Below, in pieces: positions 1-10,300 of a stretch of 16,619 nucleotides of DNA; position 1 is the stretch's first letter; each line of letters starts with the position of its first letter. Made by a program: the position numbers and the translations under genes. This DNA comes from DATDOO01 sp035293245 (lineage in GTDB: Bacteria > Pseudomonadota > Gammaproteobacteria > Methylococcales > Methylococcaceae): the NCBI GenBank assembly GCA_035293245.1, contig DATDOO010000354.1, forward strand, positions 1 through 16,619, given 5' to 3'. The notes under the pieces are model-generated. The model worked only from the letters and a program-made list of their open reading frames with translations, did not search any database and had not been told where the DNA came from.

Positions 1-239
1 GGGTGGCCTCCAGGCCGCCCTTGGCCTGGAAAAGCATTTTCAACTGTTAATGCAGACATAGCCTTTTCAAAGGGGGGAGACAGGATTCCTGCCCGCGGAG
101 CGCGGCAGGTTCCTGGGCAAGGTCGGGGTGAGGGAAATGACCCGGACGACCAGCCGCTGGTATCTTCCGGGGCGGCTGGTCGCCATGATCGTTGGCTGAG
201 GGTTGTTTCATGCAGTGGATTGAAATTGGAAAAATGCGA
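1..239. other. Gene-poor left edge with three hairpins
   Basis: No gene is recognised between the window edge and the stop codon of the HAD gene. Three inverted repeats are visible: 10-16 with 23-29 (CCAGGCC/GGCCTGG), 88-97 with 101-109 (one bulge), and 147-157 with 172-182 (11 bp, perfect, 14-nt loop). None is followed by a T-run on either strand, so none is a textbook intrinsic terminator. Position 62-80 resembles a degenerate form of the CCCCCTTT palindrome seen at 13124-13142. A plus-strand frame ending in TAG at 59-61 reads as a plausible protein C-terminus (ending LEKHFQLLMQT) and could be the tail of a gene lying outside the window, but it is too short to identify. Confidence 0.4.
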
Positions 240-1127
240 TTACCAGGCAAACCTGCGGATGACCCAGTCCGGCCAGACCCCGTGCTCCCGGGCGATGGCG
301 GACACCCGCCGCAGGCGGGCATCATCGTCCACCGCGTCGGCGAAATCGGCCTGGTGGATGCCGTCGGTGACCAACGCGGTGTCCAGACCGGCCCTGGCGC
401 CGCCCACCACGTCGTGGCCCACGGAGTCGCCGATGGCGACGGTCCGGCTCGGGGCGAAATCCGCCAGCACCTTGCCGCAATAGCGGTAAATCGCCTCATG
501 GGGCTTGCCGATGTAATGCACCGTGCCGCCCATCTGTTCGTAGCGGCGCGCCAGTTCTCCCGCACTGAACGTTAACCCTTGCGGCGAGAAACGCACCAGA
601 TCGGGATTCACGCAGACCAGCGGCATCTCGTGGGTGCTGCCGTATTCCAGGATGGGCAGGTAGTAAGCCATGGGATGCTCGTCGGCGACGCCGGCCAGCA
701 GGATGAAGTCGGCTGCCGCCACCGTCTCCGCCATCTCCACGTCCAATCCCCGCGCCAGCGTGTCCGTGCCGTCGCTGCTCAACAGCAGGCAGCGGCGGCC
801 CAAAGAGGGGACGAAAGGCGCCCCACGCGCCGCCAGACTGTCCCGCGCGACTTCGCCGGAAGTGACCAGGGCGGTGTAACAGTCTTCGTCGATGCCCAAG
901 GCCCGCAGGCGCTCGGCGTTATCCGCCGCGCGTTTGCCGGAATTGCTGAGGATCGCCACTTGCTTGCCCGAAGCCCGCAAGCGGCGCAGGCACTCGACGG
1001 CGCCGGGAAAAGGCGTTTGGCCGTCGTGCAGCACCCCCCACTGATCGACCAGGAACGCCTGGTAGCGCTCGGCGAAGGCGCCGACGCCCGCCACGAGGCG
1101 GGGTTGGGTAGACAGGTTTTTTCGCAT
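240..1127 (-). CDS. HAD-IIA superfamily hydrolase (TIGR01459-like)
   Basis: A 295-residue cytoplasmic HAD protein of the NagD-like class IIA, most like the subfamily described as TIGR01459. Motif I is DQWGVLHDG with the nucleophile Asp at residue 28. Position +2, normally Asp as the general acid, is Trp30. Motif II is around SNSGK (Ser61), the motif III lysine is in IGKPHEAIY (Lys208), and motif IV is GDSVGHD (Asp234, Asp239). The large gap between motifs II and III holds the class II cap. The substrate is unknown; relatives are phosphatases acting on small sugar or nucleotide phosphates. It lies 155 bp downstream of cysD on the same strand, so it may be the last gene of the operon or have its own promoter. 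The ATG at 1127 has only a weak ribosome binding site. Fold assignment is firm; substrate is not. Confidence 0.88.
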   Translation of the reverse strand: MRKNLSTQPRLVAGVGAFAERYQAFLVDQWGVLHDGQTPFPGAVECLRRLRASGKQVAILSNSGKRAADNAERLRALGIDEDCYTALVTSGEVARDSLAARGAPFVPSLGRRCLLLSSDGTDTLARGLDVEMAETVAAADFILLAGVADEHPMAYYLPILEYGSTHEMPLVCVNPDLVRFSPQGLTFSAGELARRYEQMGGTVHYIGKPHEAIYRYCGKVLADFAPSRTVAIGDSVGHDVVGGARAGLDTALVTDGIHQADFADAVDDDARLRRVSAIAREHGVWPDWVIRRFAW

Positions 1128-1206
1128 GGTTCAGTAGCTCTTACAAGTGAAGTGGCTATCCCGCCGGACCGGCGAAGCGTTTTCAGAGGTCACAAATCCT
1201 CCGGGA

Positions 1207-1229
1207 CAAAATCGCCTGGAGCGATTTTG
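1207..1229 (-). terminator. Terminator-like hairpin downstream of cysD
   Basis: A perfect 9-bp inverted repeat (CAAAATCGC at 1207-1215, GCGATTTTG at 1221-1229) with a 5-nt loop lies 54 bp past the cysD stop codon. Read on the minus strand the right arm ends in four T residues, then GTCCC, so it is a weak intrinsic terminator or an attenuating structure between cysD and the HAD gene. The A and T tracts make it symmetric, so it could work in either direction. Confidence 0.4.
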
Positions 1230-1252
1230 GACGACGAAGTCGCCCGAAGGGG

Positions 1253-1271
1253 GCGGCGCAGGACGCGCCGC
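1253..1271. repeat. GC-rich hairpin GCGGCGC/GCGCCGC
   Basis: A 7-bp perfect stem (1253-1259 and 1265-1271) with a 5-nt loop lies immediately after the cysD stop codon and before the A/T hairpin at 1207-1229. With no T-run it is more likely an RNA 3'-end stabiliser than a terminator. Confidence 0.35.
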
Positions 1272-1282
1272 ATCATTGGATT

Positions 1283-2191
1283 TCAAAAGTACCCCTCCAT
1301 CTTTTTCTGCTCCATGGAACCGGCTTGGTCGTGGTCGATGACCCGGCCCTGGCGTTCGGAGGTTTTGGTGAGCAGCATTTCCTGGATGATTTCCGGCAGG
1401 GTGGCGGCGCTGGATTCCACGGCGCCGGTCAGGGGGTAACAGCCCAGGGTGCGGAAGCGCACCATTTTCATTTCCGGCTCCTCGCCTGGCTCCAGCGGCA
1501 TGCGCTCGTCGTCCACCATGATGAGCACGCCGTCGCGCTCCACCACCGGCCGCTCCTTGGCGAAATACAAGGGCACGATGGGAATGTTTTCCAGGTAGAT
1601 GTACTGCCACACGTCCAGCTCGGTCCAGTTGGACATGGGGAAGACACGGATGGATTCGCCCTTGTTGATCTTGCCGTTGTACAGGCTCCACAGCTCGGGG
1701 CGCTGGTTTTTCGGGTCCCAGCGGTGGTTCTTGTCGCGGAAGGAGTAGACGCGCTCCTTGGCGCGGGACTTTTCCTCGTCGCGCCGCGCGCCGCCGAAGG
1801 CGGCGTCAAAGCGGTACTTGTCCAGGGCCTGCTTGAGGGCCTCGGTCTTCATGATGTCGGTGTGCTTCTTGCTGCCGTGGGTGAACGGGCCGATGCCCTG
1901 CTCCACCCCTTCCGGATTGACGTGGACGATCAGGTCCAACCCCAGATCATGCGCCAGCCGATCCCTGAACTGGATCATCTCGCGGAATTTCCACGTCGTG
2001 TCCACATGCAGCAGAGGGAACGGCGGTTTGCCGGGGTAAAAGGCTTTCATCGCCAGTTGCAGCATGACGGCGGAGTCCTTGCCGATGGAGTAGAGCATCA
2101 CCGGGTTTTCGAACTCGGCGGCAACCTCGCGGATGATGTGGATGCTTTCCGCTTCCAGTTGCTTGAGATGGGTCAAACGATAGGACGACAC
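1283..2191 (-). CDS. cysD: Sulfate adenylyltransferase subunit 2 (CysD)
   Basis: The protein has 302 residues, the same length as E. coli CysD, and is nearly collinear with it. It is the catalytic, PAPS-reductase-like subunit of ATP sulfurylase, which forms adenosine 5'-phosphosulfate from ATP and sulfate in assimilatory sulfate activation. The pyrophosphatase-type ATP loop is SIGKDS (residues 35-40). Further signatures are FPLLHVDTTWKFRE, the FGGARRDEEKSRAKER block, WDPKNQRPELW, and the C-terminal TSERQGRVIDHDQAGSME. The start is GTG at 2191, chosen because GGAGG sits 6 nt upstream; that ribosome binding site overlaps the ppc stop region. CysD normally needs the GTPase subunit CysN, usually encoded immediately downstream, but none is present here. 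Confidence 0.96.
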   Translation of the reverse strand: MSSYRLTHLKQLEAESIHIIREVAAEFENPVMLYSIGKDSAVMLQLAMKAFYPGKPPFPLLHVDTTWKFREMIQFRDRLAHDLGLDLIVHVNPEGVEQGIGPFTHGSKKHTDIMKTEALKQALDKYRFDAAFGGARRDEEKSRAKERVYSFRDKNHRWDPKNQRPELWSLYNGKINKGESIRVFPMSNWTELDVWQYIYLENIPIVPLYFAKERPVVERDGVLIMVDDERMPLEPGEEPEMKMVRFRTLGCYPLTGAVESSAATLPEIIQEMLLTKTSERQGRVIDHDQAGSMEQKKMEGYF

Positions 2192-2203
2192 GATCCGCCT
2201 CCG

Positions 2204-5112
<2,909 letters not shown>

Positions 5113-5116
<4 letters not shown>

Positions 5117-5617
5117 GGCGTTGTTCCCGCGCCTTCAATCGATTTGCGAGTTCCGCCCCAGGCGTGCCGCTGGAAGATGGCGTGCAGGGTTTCCCAGTCG
5201 ATGACCAGTTCGCCCCCCGCCGCCTGGTGTTGTTGTTCCCAGTTGACCAGGAGGTCCAGGCAGGACGATGAGGCCCAGCAACGTAGCCCGGAGGCGCGGT
5301 AAGCGCGTCCGGGAACCCACGCCCACGATTTCCACCACCGTTGTTCCGGCAATGCCGCTCCCGGATGCCCCGCGGCGGGGCCTCCGGGCTACGCGCTCAC
5401 CAGACAAAGGGCCCACCACGATGCCGCCAATGATGGCGGTAATGAGACCCACCGAAGCCGCTTTTTCCATGGGAACGCCGGAAGCGATGGCGATACCCAT
5501 GGAGAGGGGCAGGGCCACCAGGAACACCACGACGGAAGCGAGAATATCCTCCTTCCAGGTCACCAGCAGGCTTGCGTAACCTCCGGAAGCCGTGTTGCTT
5601 GCAGTCGAATCGGGCAT
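5113..5617 (-). pseudogene. Gutted SulP-family anion transporter gene
   Basis: Both ends of a SulP (SLC26-like) inner-membrane anion transporter survive, with the middle gone. The 5' end (5399-5617) encodes 73 residues, including the first membrane helix VVVFLVALPLSMGIAIASG and the conserved IIGGIVVGPLSG, where SulP proteins normally continue into the substrate-binding region. The 3' end (5113-5280) encodes about 55 residues including LDLLVNWEQQH and GGELVIDWETLH, and stops in ATGA overlap with ppc. Between them lie about 118 bp containing two inverted REP-like palindromes. The two parts are in different frames (505 bp from start to stop), so no fused protein is made. Members have roughly 500 residues or more, so about three quarters is missing. 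The cargo was probably bicarbonate or sulfate, judged from carbonic anhydrase 13 bp upstream and ppc and cysD downstream. Confidence 0.85.
5282..5393. repeat. Inverted pair of REP-like elements (BIME-like)
   Basis: Two REP-like units face each other. The left unit (5283-5315) begins GTAGCCCGGAGGC and folds as CCCGGA (5287-5292) with TCCGGG (5308-5313) plus an inner GCGC/GCGC stem. The right unit, on the opposite strand (5392-5359), begins with the same GTAGCCCGGAGGC and folds with CCCGGA (5360-5365) and a GGGGC/GCCCC inner stem. Together they form a perfect 14-bp terminal inverted repeat (5282-5295, 5380-5393). The GTAG head before an imperfect palindrome is the hallmark of REP elements mobilised by RAYT (TnpA-REP) transposases. 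The element sits exactly between the two sulP fragments, inside the transcribed region upstream of ppc. Confidence 0.8.
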
Positions 5618-5630
5618 GACCGAGCCCTTC

Positions 5631-6299
5631 TCAAATGTCCAAGGCGACAAACTTGCGTTCCGGCGCCGACAGCAGCGGACGCTGTTCGGTCAGCGTCCGA
5701 AACTGGCTGCTTGCGGGATCGTAGCCGAATACCTCGCCGGTCTCGATCTTGTAGACCCAGCCGTGCAGCTTGAGCTTGCCCTGGGCCAGCCCGGACGCCA
5801 CCACCGGGTGGGTGCGCAGGTTTTCCATCTGCGCCAGCACGTTTTCCTGGATGGTGACATTGAGCAGCGACGGGCCTTCGCGCTCGCCGTACTTGTCGCG
5901 CACGATGCGGCGGGTGGATTCGGCGTGGGAAAGCCACTGGGTCAGGGCCGGAAAATCGCGGCATGGCGGCGGTTCCAGCAGTCCTTTCATGGCGCCGCAA
6001 TGGGAATGGCCGCAAACGATGATGTCCTTGACGCCCAAGCCCGCCACGGCGAATTCGATGGTGGCCGCCTCGCCCCCCTGCACCGCGCCGTAAGGCGGCA
6101 CGATGTTGCCGGCGTTGCGCAGGACGAACAGCTCGCCCGGTTCGCTCTGGGTGAGCAGGTTCGGGGCGATGCGCGAATCGGAACAGGTAATGAACAGCAC
6201 CTCGGGCGATTGCCCTTTCGCCAGGTGCTCGAACAGTTCGCGCTGGGAGCCGAAAAGCGTGGTCTGAAAATGGTGGAGTCCCTGTATCAGTTTCTGCAT
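5631..6299 (-). CDS. can: Beta-class carbonic anhydrase
   Basis: A 222-residue beta-carbonic anhydrase, the zinc enzyme that interconverts CO2 and bicarbonate in the cytoplasm. The signature CSDSR gives the zinc ligand Cys39 and the Asp41-Arg43 dyad. CGHSHCGAM supplies His98 and Cys101 as the other ligands. RNAGNIVPPYG and the GWVYKIETGEVFGYD C-terminal block are also typical, and the length is normal. The ATG at 6299 has AAAGG just upstream. It is the first gene of the minus-strand cluster and is followed 13 bp later by the sulP remnant, then ppc, which suggests it supplies bicarbonate for PEP carboxylation. It is divergent from the LysR-type regulator at 6415, across a 115-bp gap with promoter candidates, so it may be controlled by that regulator. 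Confidence 0.96.
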   Translation of the reverse strand: MQKLIQGLHHFQTTLFGSQRELFEHLAKGQSPEVLFITCSDSRIAPNLLTQSEPGELFVLRNAGNIVPPYGAVQGGEAATIEFAVAGLGVKDIIVCGHSHCGAMKGLLEPPPCRDFPALTQWLSHAESTRRIVRDKYGEREGPSLLNVTIQENVLAQMENLRTHPVVASGLAQGKLKLHGWVYKIETGEVFGYDPASSQFRTLTEQRPLLSAPERKFVALDI

Positions 6300-6324
6300 G
6301 GCCTTTCTCTTTCAATCGCTTTTA

Positions 6325-6353
6325 TTGACGCCACACAGGATAGCGGCGATCAT
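6325..6353 (+). promoter_or_regulatory. Candidate sigma-70 promoter for nhaR-like gene
   Basis: TTGACG (6325-6330) and GATCAT (6348-6353) have a 17-nt spacer and match the consensus at 5 and 4 of 6 bases. The start would fall near 6360, leaving a leader of about 55 nt. The -10 overlaps the left arm of the dyad at 6346-6353. Confidence 0.35.
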
Positions 6354-6365
6354 TTTCATAGTAAA
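6337..6365 (-). promoter_or_regulatory. Candidate sigma-70 promoter for can operon
   Basis: On the minus strand TTTACT (6365-6360) and TATCCT (6342-6337) are separated by exactly 17 nt, each matching 4 of 6 consensus bases. The predicted RNA start is near 6330, giving a leader of about 30 nt. It overlaps the candidate plus-strand promoter for the regulator, so the two would compete. Confidence 0.4.
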
Positions 6366-6392
6366 TTAGATTATTTCTATTAGCATGATCGC
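6346..6392. promoter_or_regulatory. 8-bp dyad in divergent can/nhaR gap
   Basis: GCGATCAT (6346-6353) and ATGATCGC (6385-6392) form a perfect inverted repeat spanning 47 bp, with an AT-rich centre that is the least GC-rich stretch near these genes. A LysR-type activator tetramer commonly covers 50-60 bp between itself and a divergent target, so this is a candidate binding region. That use is inferred from position only. Confidence 0.4.
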
Positions 6393-6414
6393 TTTTCTCG
6401 ATGCATAGACGCCC

Positions 6415-7371
6415 ATGGAGCGACTGAACTACCAGCATCTGTACTACTTCTGGAACGTGGCGAAGGAAGGCAGCGTCTCGCGCGCCTGCGAAAAGCTCCA
6501 TCTGGCGCAACCCACCATCAGCGGCCAACTGGCGGTGTTCGAACAGGCTGTCGGGGAGAGGCTGTTCCGCCGCGAGGGGCGCAAACTGGCCCTCACGGAC
6601 ACCGGGCGCGCCGTGTTCCATTACGCGGAGGAAATCTTCGCGCTGGGGCGGGAGCTGACCAATACCTTGAAAGGCCGGGCCACTGGACGCGGCCTGCGCC
6701 TCAGCGTGGGCGTGGCGGACGCCTTGCCCAAGCTGATCGCCTATCGCCTGATCGAACCGGCGCTGCGCATGGCGGAACCGGTGCAGCTTCTTTGCTACGA
6801 AGACAAGGCCGAACGCCTGTTGGCGGAAGTTTCGCTGCACGGCATCGATCTGGTGTTGTCCGACGTGCCGGCCACGCCTTCGGCCGGCGCCCGCGTCTTC
6901 AATCATCTTTTGGGTGAGTGCGGCGTGGCGGTATTCGGCGCGCCCGCGCTGGCGGCACGCCATGCGGACGATTTTCCGCGCTCCCTCAACGGCGCACCTT
7001 TTCTGTTGCCGACGCCGAGCACGGCGCTGCGGCGCTCGCTGGACCAGTGGTTCGACGCGGAAGGCCTGTCCCCCGACATCCGCGCGGAAATCGAGGACAG
7101 CGCCCTGCTCAAGACCTTCGCCAGCGCCGGAGTCGGGCTATTCTTCGCACCGGTCGCGGTGGCGCCGGAAATCCGCCATCAATACGGCGCGGAAACGATC
7201 GGCCGGATCGAAGCTGTGCGCGAACGGTTTTACGCGATCACCGCCCAGCGCAAGCTGAAACATCCCGCCGTGGCGGCCATTCTGGAAAACGCCCATGCGG
7301 GGTTGTTCGAGATGCTGAATACCTCCCCCACAAGCCTCACCGTCGTGAACGATCAAGGAGCCTCCCCATGA
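6415..7371 (+). CDS. LysR-family regulator, NhaR-like
   Basis: A 318-residue LysR-type transcription factor. The N-terminus (LNYQHLYYFWNVAKEGSV, then QPTISGQLAVFE and LTDTGRAVFHYAEEIF, residues 4-70) is the winged helix-turn-helix in the distinctive NhaR form. The rest is the periplasmic-binding-protein-like effector domain (about 95-300). NhaR in E. coli activates the Na+/H+ antiporter gene nhaA in response to sodium; here no antiporter is present. Instead the stop codon overlaps the start of a cation-transporting P-type ATPase as ATGA, so regulator and pump are translationally coupled. It is also divergent from carbonic anhydrase. The ATG at 6415 lacks a clear Shine-Dalgarno but gives the canonical family N-terminus. 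The family is sure; the signal and targets are not known. Confidence 0.9.
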   Translation: MERLNYQHLYYFWNVAKEGSVSRACEKLHLAQPTISGQLAVFEQAVGERLFRREGRKLALTDTGRAVFHYAEEIFALGRELTNTLKGRATGRGLRLSVGVADALPKLIAYRLIEPALRMAEPVQLLCYEDKAERLLAEVSLHGIDLVLSDVPATPSAGARVFNHLLGECGVAVFGAPALAARHADDFPRSLNGAPFLLPTPSTALRRSLDQWFDAEGLSPDIRAEIEDSALLKTFASAGVGLFFAPVAVAPEIRHQYGAETIGRIEAVRERFYAITAQRKLKHPAVAAILENAHAGLFEMLNTSPTSLTVVNDQGASP

Positions 7372-10300
7372 AAAACGACGCCACGAATCACGCATCGGCC
7401 GTTCTGCGGCGCACCTGGCATTCCCTTCCCGCGGGCGAGACATTGGAAATCCTGGGCAGCCATCAACGCCACGGCCTGACGGAGCAGGAAGCCGAGGAGC
7501 GTCTCAAGCGCTTCGGTCCGAACGAGTTGCCGAAAGCCAGCCGCCGCAGCGCCTGGATGCGTTTTCTGCTGCAATTCCATAACGTCCTGATTTATGTGTT
7601 GCTGGCTTCGGCGTCGGTCACCGCCTTGCTCGGCGACTGGGTGGACACTGCCGTGATTCTCGGCGTGGTGGTGATCAACGCGCTGATCGGCTTCATCCAG
7701 GAAGGCAAGGCGGAAGCGGCGCTGGAGGCGATCCGCGCCATGCTGTCCCTGTCGGCCCTGGTGCTGCGCGACGGCCGGCGCCGGACCATTCCCGCGGAAC
7801 GGCTCGTTCCCGGAGACCTTGTCCTGCTGCAATCGGGCGACAAGGTGCCGGCGGACCTGCGGCTGATCGAGGTGAAAAACCTGCGCGTGCAGGAAGCGGT
7901 GCTGACCGGCGAATCCGAGCCGGTAGAAAAAACCACCGAAACGGCGCCCCTGGACGCCGTGCCGGGTGACCGCTTCTGCATGGCCTACAGCGGGACGCTG
8001 GTGACTTACGGCCAGGGCTTGGGCGTGGTGATCGGCACGGCCGCCGAGACCGAAATCGGCCGCATCGGCGCCCTCCTGACCCGGGTTGAGGCCGTCGCCA
8101 CGCCGCTGTTGCGCAAAATGGAGAAATTCGGCCACTGGCTGACCGCCGCGATTCTTCTGCTGGCCGCGGCCACCTTCGGCTTCGGCTTGCTGGGGCGTGG
8201 CTATCCGCTCCAGGACATGTTCATGGCCGCGGTGGGATTGGCCGTCGCGGCCATTCCGGAGGGCCTGCCCGCCATCGTCACCGTCACCCTCGCCATCGGC
8301 GTACGGCGCATGGCCGGCCGGAACGCCATCATCCGCCACCTGCCGGCGGTGGAGACCCTGGGTTCGGTCACGGTGATCTGTTCCGACAAGACCGGCACCC
8401 TGACCCAAAACGAAATGACCGCGCAGACCGTGGCGACCGCCGGCCAGATGTTCGCCGTCGGCGGGGTGGGATATGCGCCGCACGGCGGTTTCAGCGCGGC
8501 GGGCCGGGACGTGTCCGTCGCCGATCATGCCGAACTGACGGAAGCAGCCCGCGCCGCGCTGCTGTGCAACGACGCCAGCCTGCGGGAAAGCGAGGACGGA
8601 TGGCGGCTGGAAGGCGATCCCACCGAAGGCGCCCTCGTCACGCTGGGCATGAAAGCCGGTTTCGATCCCGCCTTCGAACACGAGGCCTTTCCCCGCATCG
8701 ATGCGATTCCGTTCGAGTCGGAGCACCGTTTCATGGCCACGCTGCATCGCGATCACGCCGGGCATGCCTTCATCTACCTCAAGGGCGCGCCCGAGGTCGT
8801 GCTGGAACGTTGCCGGCGGCAGCGCCGCAAGGGAGAAGACCACCCGCTGGACATGGCCCTGTGGGAGGGATATATCCAGCAACTGGCGGCGAGCGGCCAG
8901 CGCCTGCTGGCCGTGGCGATCAAGCCCCTGGACGAAGCGCTCGACCGTCTTCGTTTCGCCGACGCGGACGGCGGCTTTACCCTGCTCGGGCTGGTGGGAC
9001 TGATCGACCCACCGCGCGAGGAAGCCGTCGGCGCCGTGGCGCGGTGCCAGCACGCAGGCATCCGCATCAAGATGATCACCGGCGATCATGGCGTGACCGC
9101 CGGCGCGATCGGGGCCAGGCTCAACATTGGCGGCGACGTTCTCACCGGCTCCGAGATCGAAACCTTGAACGACGAAGAACTGGCCCGCCGTGTCCGGGAC
9201 GTGAACGTGTTTGCCCGCGCGAGCCCGGAACACAAGCTGAGGCTGGTGCGGGCCCTGCAATCGAACGGCCAGGTCGTGGCCATGACCGGGGACGGCGTCA
9301 ACGACGCGCCGGCGCTGAAACGCGCCGACGTCGGGGTGGCGATGGGACTGAAGGGCACGGAAGCCGCCAAGGAAGCCGCCGACATGGTGCTGGCCGACGA
9401 CAACTTCGCCTCCATCGCCCATGCGGTGGAAGAGGGGCGGACCGTTTACGACAACCTCAAAAAGGCCATCGTCTACATCCTGCCCACCAGTTTCGGCGAA
9501 GCCGGAGCGATCGTCGTCGCCATCCTGCTCGGCGTGACCCTGCCCATCACGCCGTTGCAGATACTGTGGGTCAATCTGGTTACCGCCGTTGCGCTGTCCC
9601 TGCCGCTGGCATTCGAACGGCCGGAGGACGGCGTCATGAACCGTCCGCCCCGTCCGCCCGCGGAGCCCTTGCTGACGGTGTTCGCGGTCTGGCGCGTCGC
9701 CTTCGTCGCGGTGCTGCTCGTGATCGGCCTGCTCTGGATGTTCTTCTGGGAAATCGAGCGGGGCGCCAGTCACGAAGTGGCGCGCACGGCGGCGGTCAAC
9801 ACCCTGGTGATGGGCGAAATCGTGTATCTGTTCAACAGCCGTTACCTTTACGCCTCCAGCCTTTCGTGGCGGGGATTGTTCGGCAATCGTTACGCGCTCA
9901 TGGCGGTGCCTTTCCTGTTGGCGATCCAGGGACTGTTCAGTTATGCGCCCTTCATGCAGCAAGCCTTCGGCACGGCCGCCATCGACCTTTCGGCGTGGGG
10001 ACGCATCGCGGCGTTCGGCATTGCGCTGTTCGCCCTGGTGGAACTGGAAAAACAGGTACTGAGGAACCACCGGCAAAGCAAGCAAAGCCCCTCGACGCAA
10101 CTCCGCAACGCGATCCGCTTCGCAGCGCGGCTGAGCCTCGCGGGCGCGAGCCTCGCCGTGCTCTGGAACATGTGGCAGTTGGCACCGGCCCTGTACCCTC
10201 GCCTGGCCGCGCCGAGTCTGGAAACGGCGCATGCCCTGCCGGTGTTTTGCGCGTTCATGGCCGTCCTGCTCGCAATCAAGACGCTGGTAGAGTGTCGGCT

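Noticed and set aside
5135..5650. A single 171-codon minus-strand protein across the sulP region.
   Set aside because: Only the first 73 codons from the ATG at 5617 are SulP; the rest is translated REP sequence and the wrong frame of the 3' fragment.
6918..7367. An upstream extension of the ATPase frame that would add 150 residues.
   Set aside because: It lies within the regulator gene, reads as Arg-rich nonsense, and the ATG at 7368 has a good Shine-Dalgarno and the ATGA overlap.
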